The translations under genes were made by a program, and so were the position numbers. Positions 5,438-5,941 of a stretch of 5,941 nt of DNA are shown piece after piece. This stretch comes from Pseudomonadota bacterium. GTDB taxonomy: Bacteria; Pseudomonadota; Gammaproteobacteria; Burkholderiales; Burkholderiaceae_D. Under the pieces are notes generated by a model. That model was not told the origin of the DNA. It made no database searches and saw nothing but the letters and a program-made list of their open reading frames with translations. The DNA is taken from positions 1 to 5,941 of the forward strand of contig JAEZLB010000310.1 in the NCBI GenBank assembly GCA_023435945.1. The letters run 5' to 3'. Within the stretch, counting starts at the first letter, position 1. Each line of letters starts with the position of its first letter.

Positions 5438-5941
5438 TCAGAAGCTATGCCGCGCGTTATCCCTGACAGCCAATGGTGCGTGCTGTTCCATCAACTCGAT
5501 GACCCAGTGTATGAATACCCGAAGTCTGGGGCTGACGTAGCGGTTGGGCGGGAATGCGACGTACATCGGCATCGGATCGATGCGCCAGTTTTCAAACAGC
5601 GGCACTAACTTGCCGCTAGGCAGATACGACCTGGCCATGTAGTCCGGCAGCCAGAGAGCGCCCAGACCGACCAGGCCCGCGGTGAGGTAGGCGTTACCGT
5701 CGTCGACGGCTAGCACGTAGCGGCCATGGACCTTGACTTGCTCGCCGCCGCGATGCCTCTCGATAGGATAGGTCTATCCGGTACGGGCCGATAGGAAGCC
5801 GACGATGCGGTGGTTCTCAAGTTCCAGTTCGCGCGGATGGGCTGGTATTCCCGCGCGCGCCAGGTATTCCGGCGATGCATAGACCTTAAGATCGAGGTCG
5901 CCCACATGCCGCGCCCGCAAGAACTGCTCGGTGGGTTCGCC
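5438..5941 (-). pseudogene. LysR-type regulator, C-terminal part, interrupted by an in-frame amber stop
   Basis: Reading leftward from the window edge, one frame matches the LysR substrate-binding domain throughout. The first part runs from GEPTEQFLRARHVGDL through KVYASPEYLARAGIPAHP to VGFLSARTG. It then meets a TAG at 5774-5776, and the same frame continues TYPIERHRGGEQVKVHGRYV, then AVDDGNAYLTAGLVGLGALW and the typical ending YVAFPPNRYVSPRLRVFIHW, stopping at TGA (5438-5440). Homology on both sides in one frame means a point nonsense mutation and not a frameshift; CAG, AAG or TGG is one change away. The N-terminal helix-turn-helix lies beyond the window. A protein ending at the amber codon would lose the last 111 residues, including much of the effector-binding domain and its oligomer contacts, so it is probably inactive. 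A GTG at 5714-5716 could start a 92-residue fragment, but it has no ribosome binding site. Sequencing error or amber suppression cannot be excluded. Confidence 0.8.

Noticed and set aside
5234..5608. 124-codon open frame on the plus strand with an SD-like GGAGGG upstream
   Set aside because: The GGAGGG is the right arm of the terminator stem, and the frame runs antisense into the LysR gene. The protein has no recognisable features.
1..5941. CRISPR arrays, tRNAs, IS elements, toxin-antitoxin or phage-defence genes
   Set aside because: I saw no regularly spaced direct repeats, no tRNA-like cloverleaf, no transposase motif and no small adjacent gene pair.

Overview
The window looks like a chromosomal segment of a Gram-negative bacterium, most likely a betaproteobacterium. 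It has mid-50s GC by eye, a Cho-type repair nuclease, a Sec-exported histidine phosphatase and an outer-membrane-type lipoprotein. Nitrosospira-like nitrifiers would fit, but this is a guess from general character and not an identification. There are no rRNA or tRNA genes, no CRISPR array and no complete mobile element.

Layout. Positions 1-518 hold a decayed locus. A leftward promoter has the 19-bp spacer and internal palindrome typical of MerR-family control (404-434). It is followed by only the first 21 recognisable codons of a MerR regulator (222-284), after which the reading departs from the family. Positions 519-1475 (minus) encode Cho, a GIY-YIG UvrC-like endonuclease. Positions 1476-2421 are about 950 bp without a convincing gene, holding one unrecognised short reading frame and several inverted repeats in the right half. 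Positions 2422-3138 (plus) encode a six-helix YoaK/DUF1275 membrane protein. It converges on a periplasmic histidine phosphatase at 3198-3788 (minus).

Positions 3789-4221 are non-coding and rich in inverted repeats; the last part looks like a structured leader. Positions 4222-5172 (plus) encode a lipoprotein with two fasciclin (FAS1) domains, followed by a clear intrinsic terminator (5202-5231). Positions 5438-5941 (minus) are the C-terminal part of a LysR-type regulator, interrupted by an in-frame amber stop and cut by the window edge.

The genes do not form an operon or an evident pathway: orientations alternate and gaps are long. Two transcription-factor remnants (MerR at the left, LysR at the right) suggest local gene decay. 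I see no convincing new multi-gene system. The items most worth checking are the orphaned MerR-type promoter, the competing hairpins before the fasciclin gene, the amber codon in the LysR gene, and the UvrC-like cysteine set in Cho.
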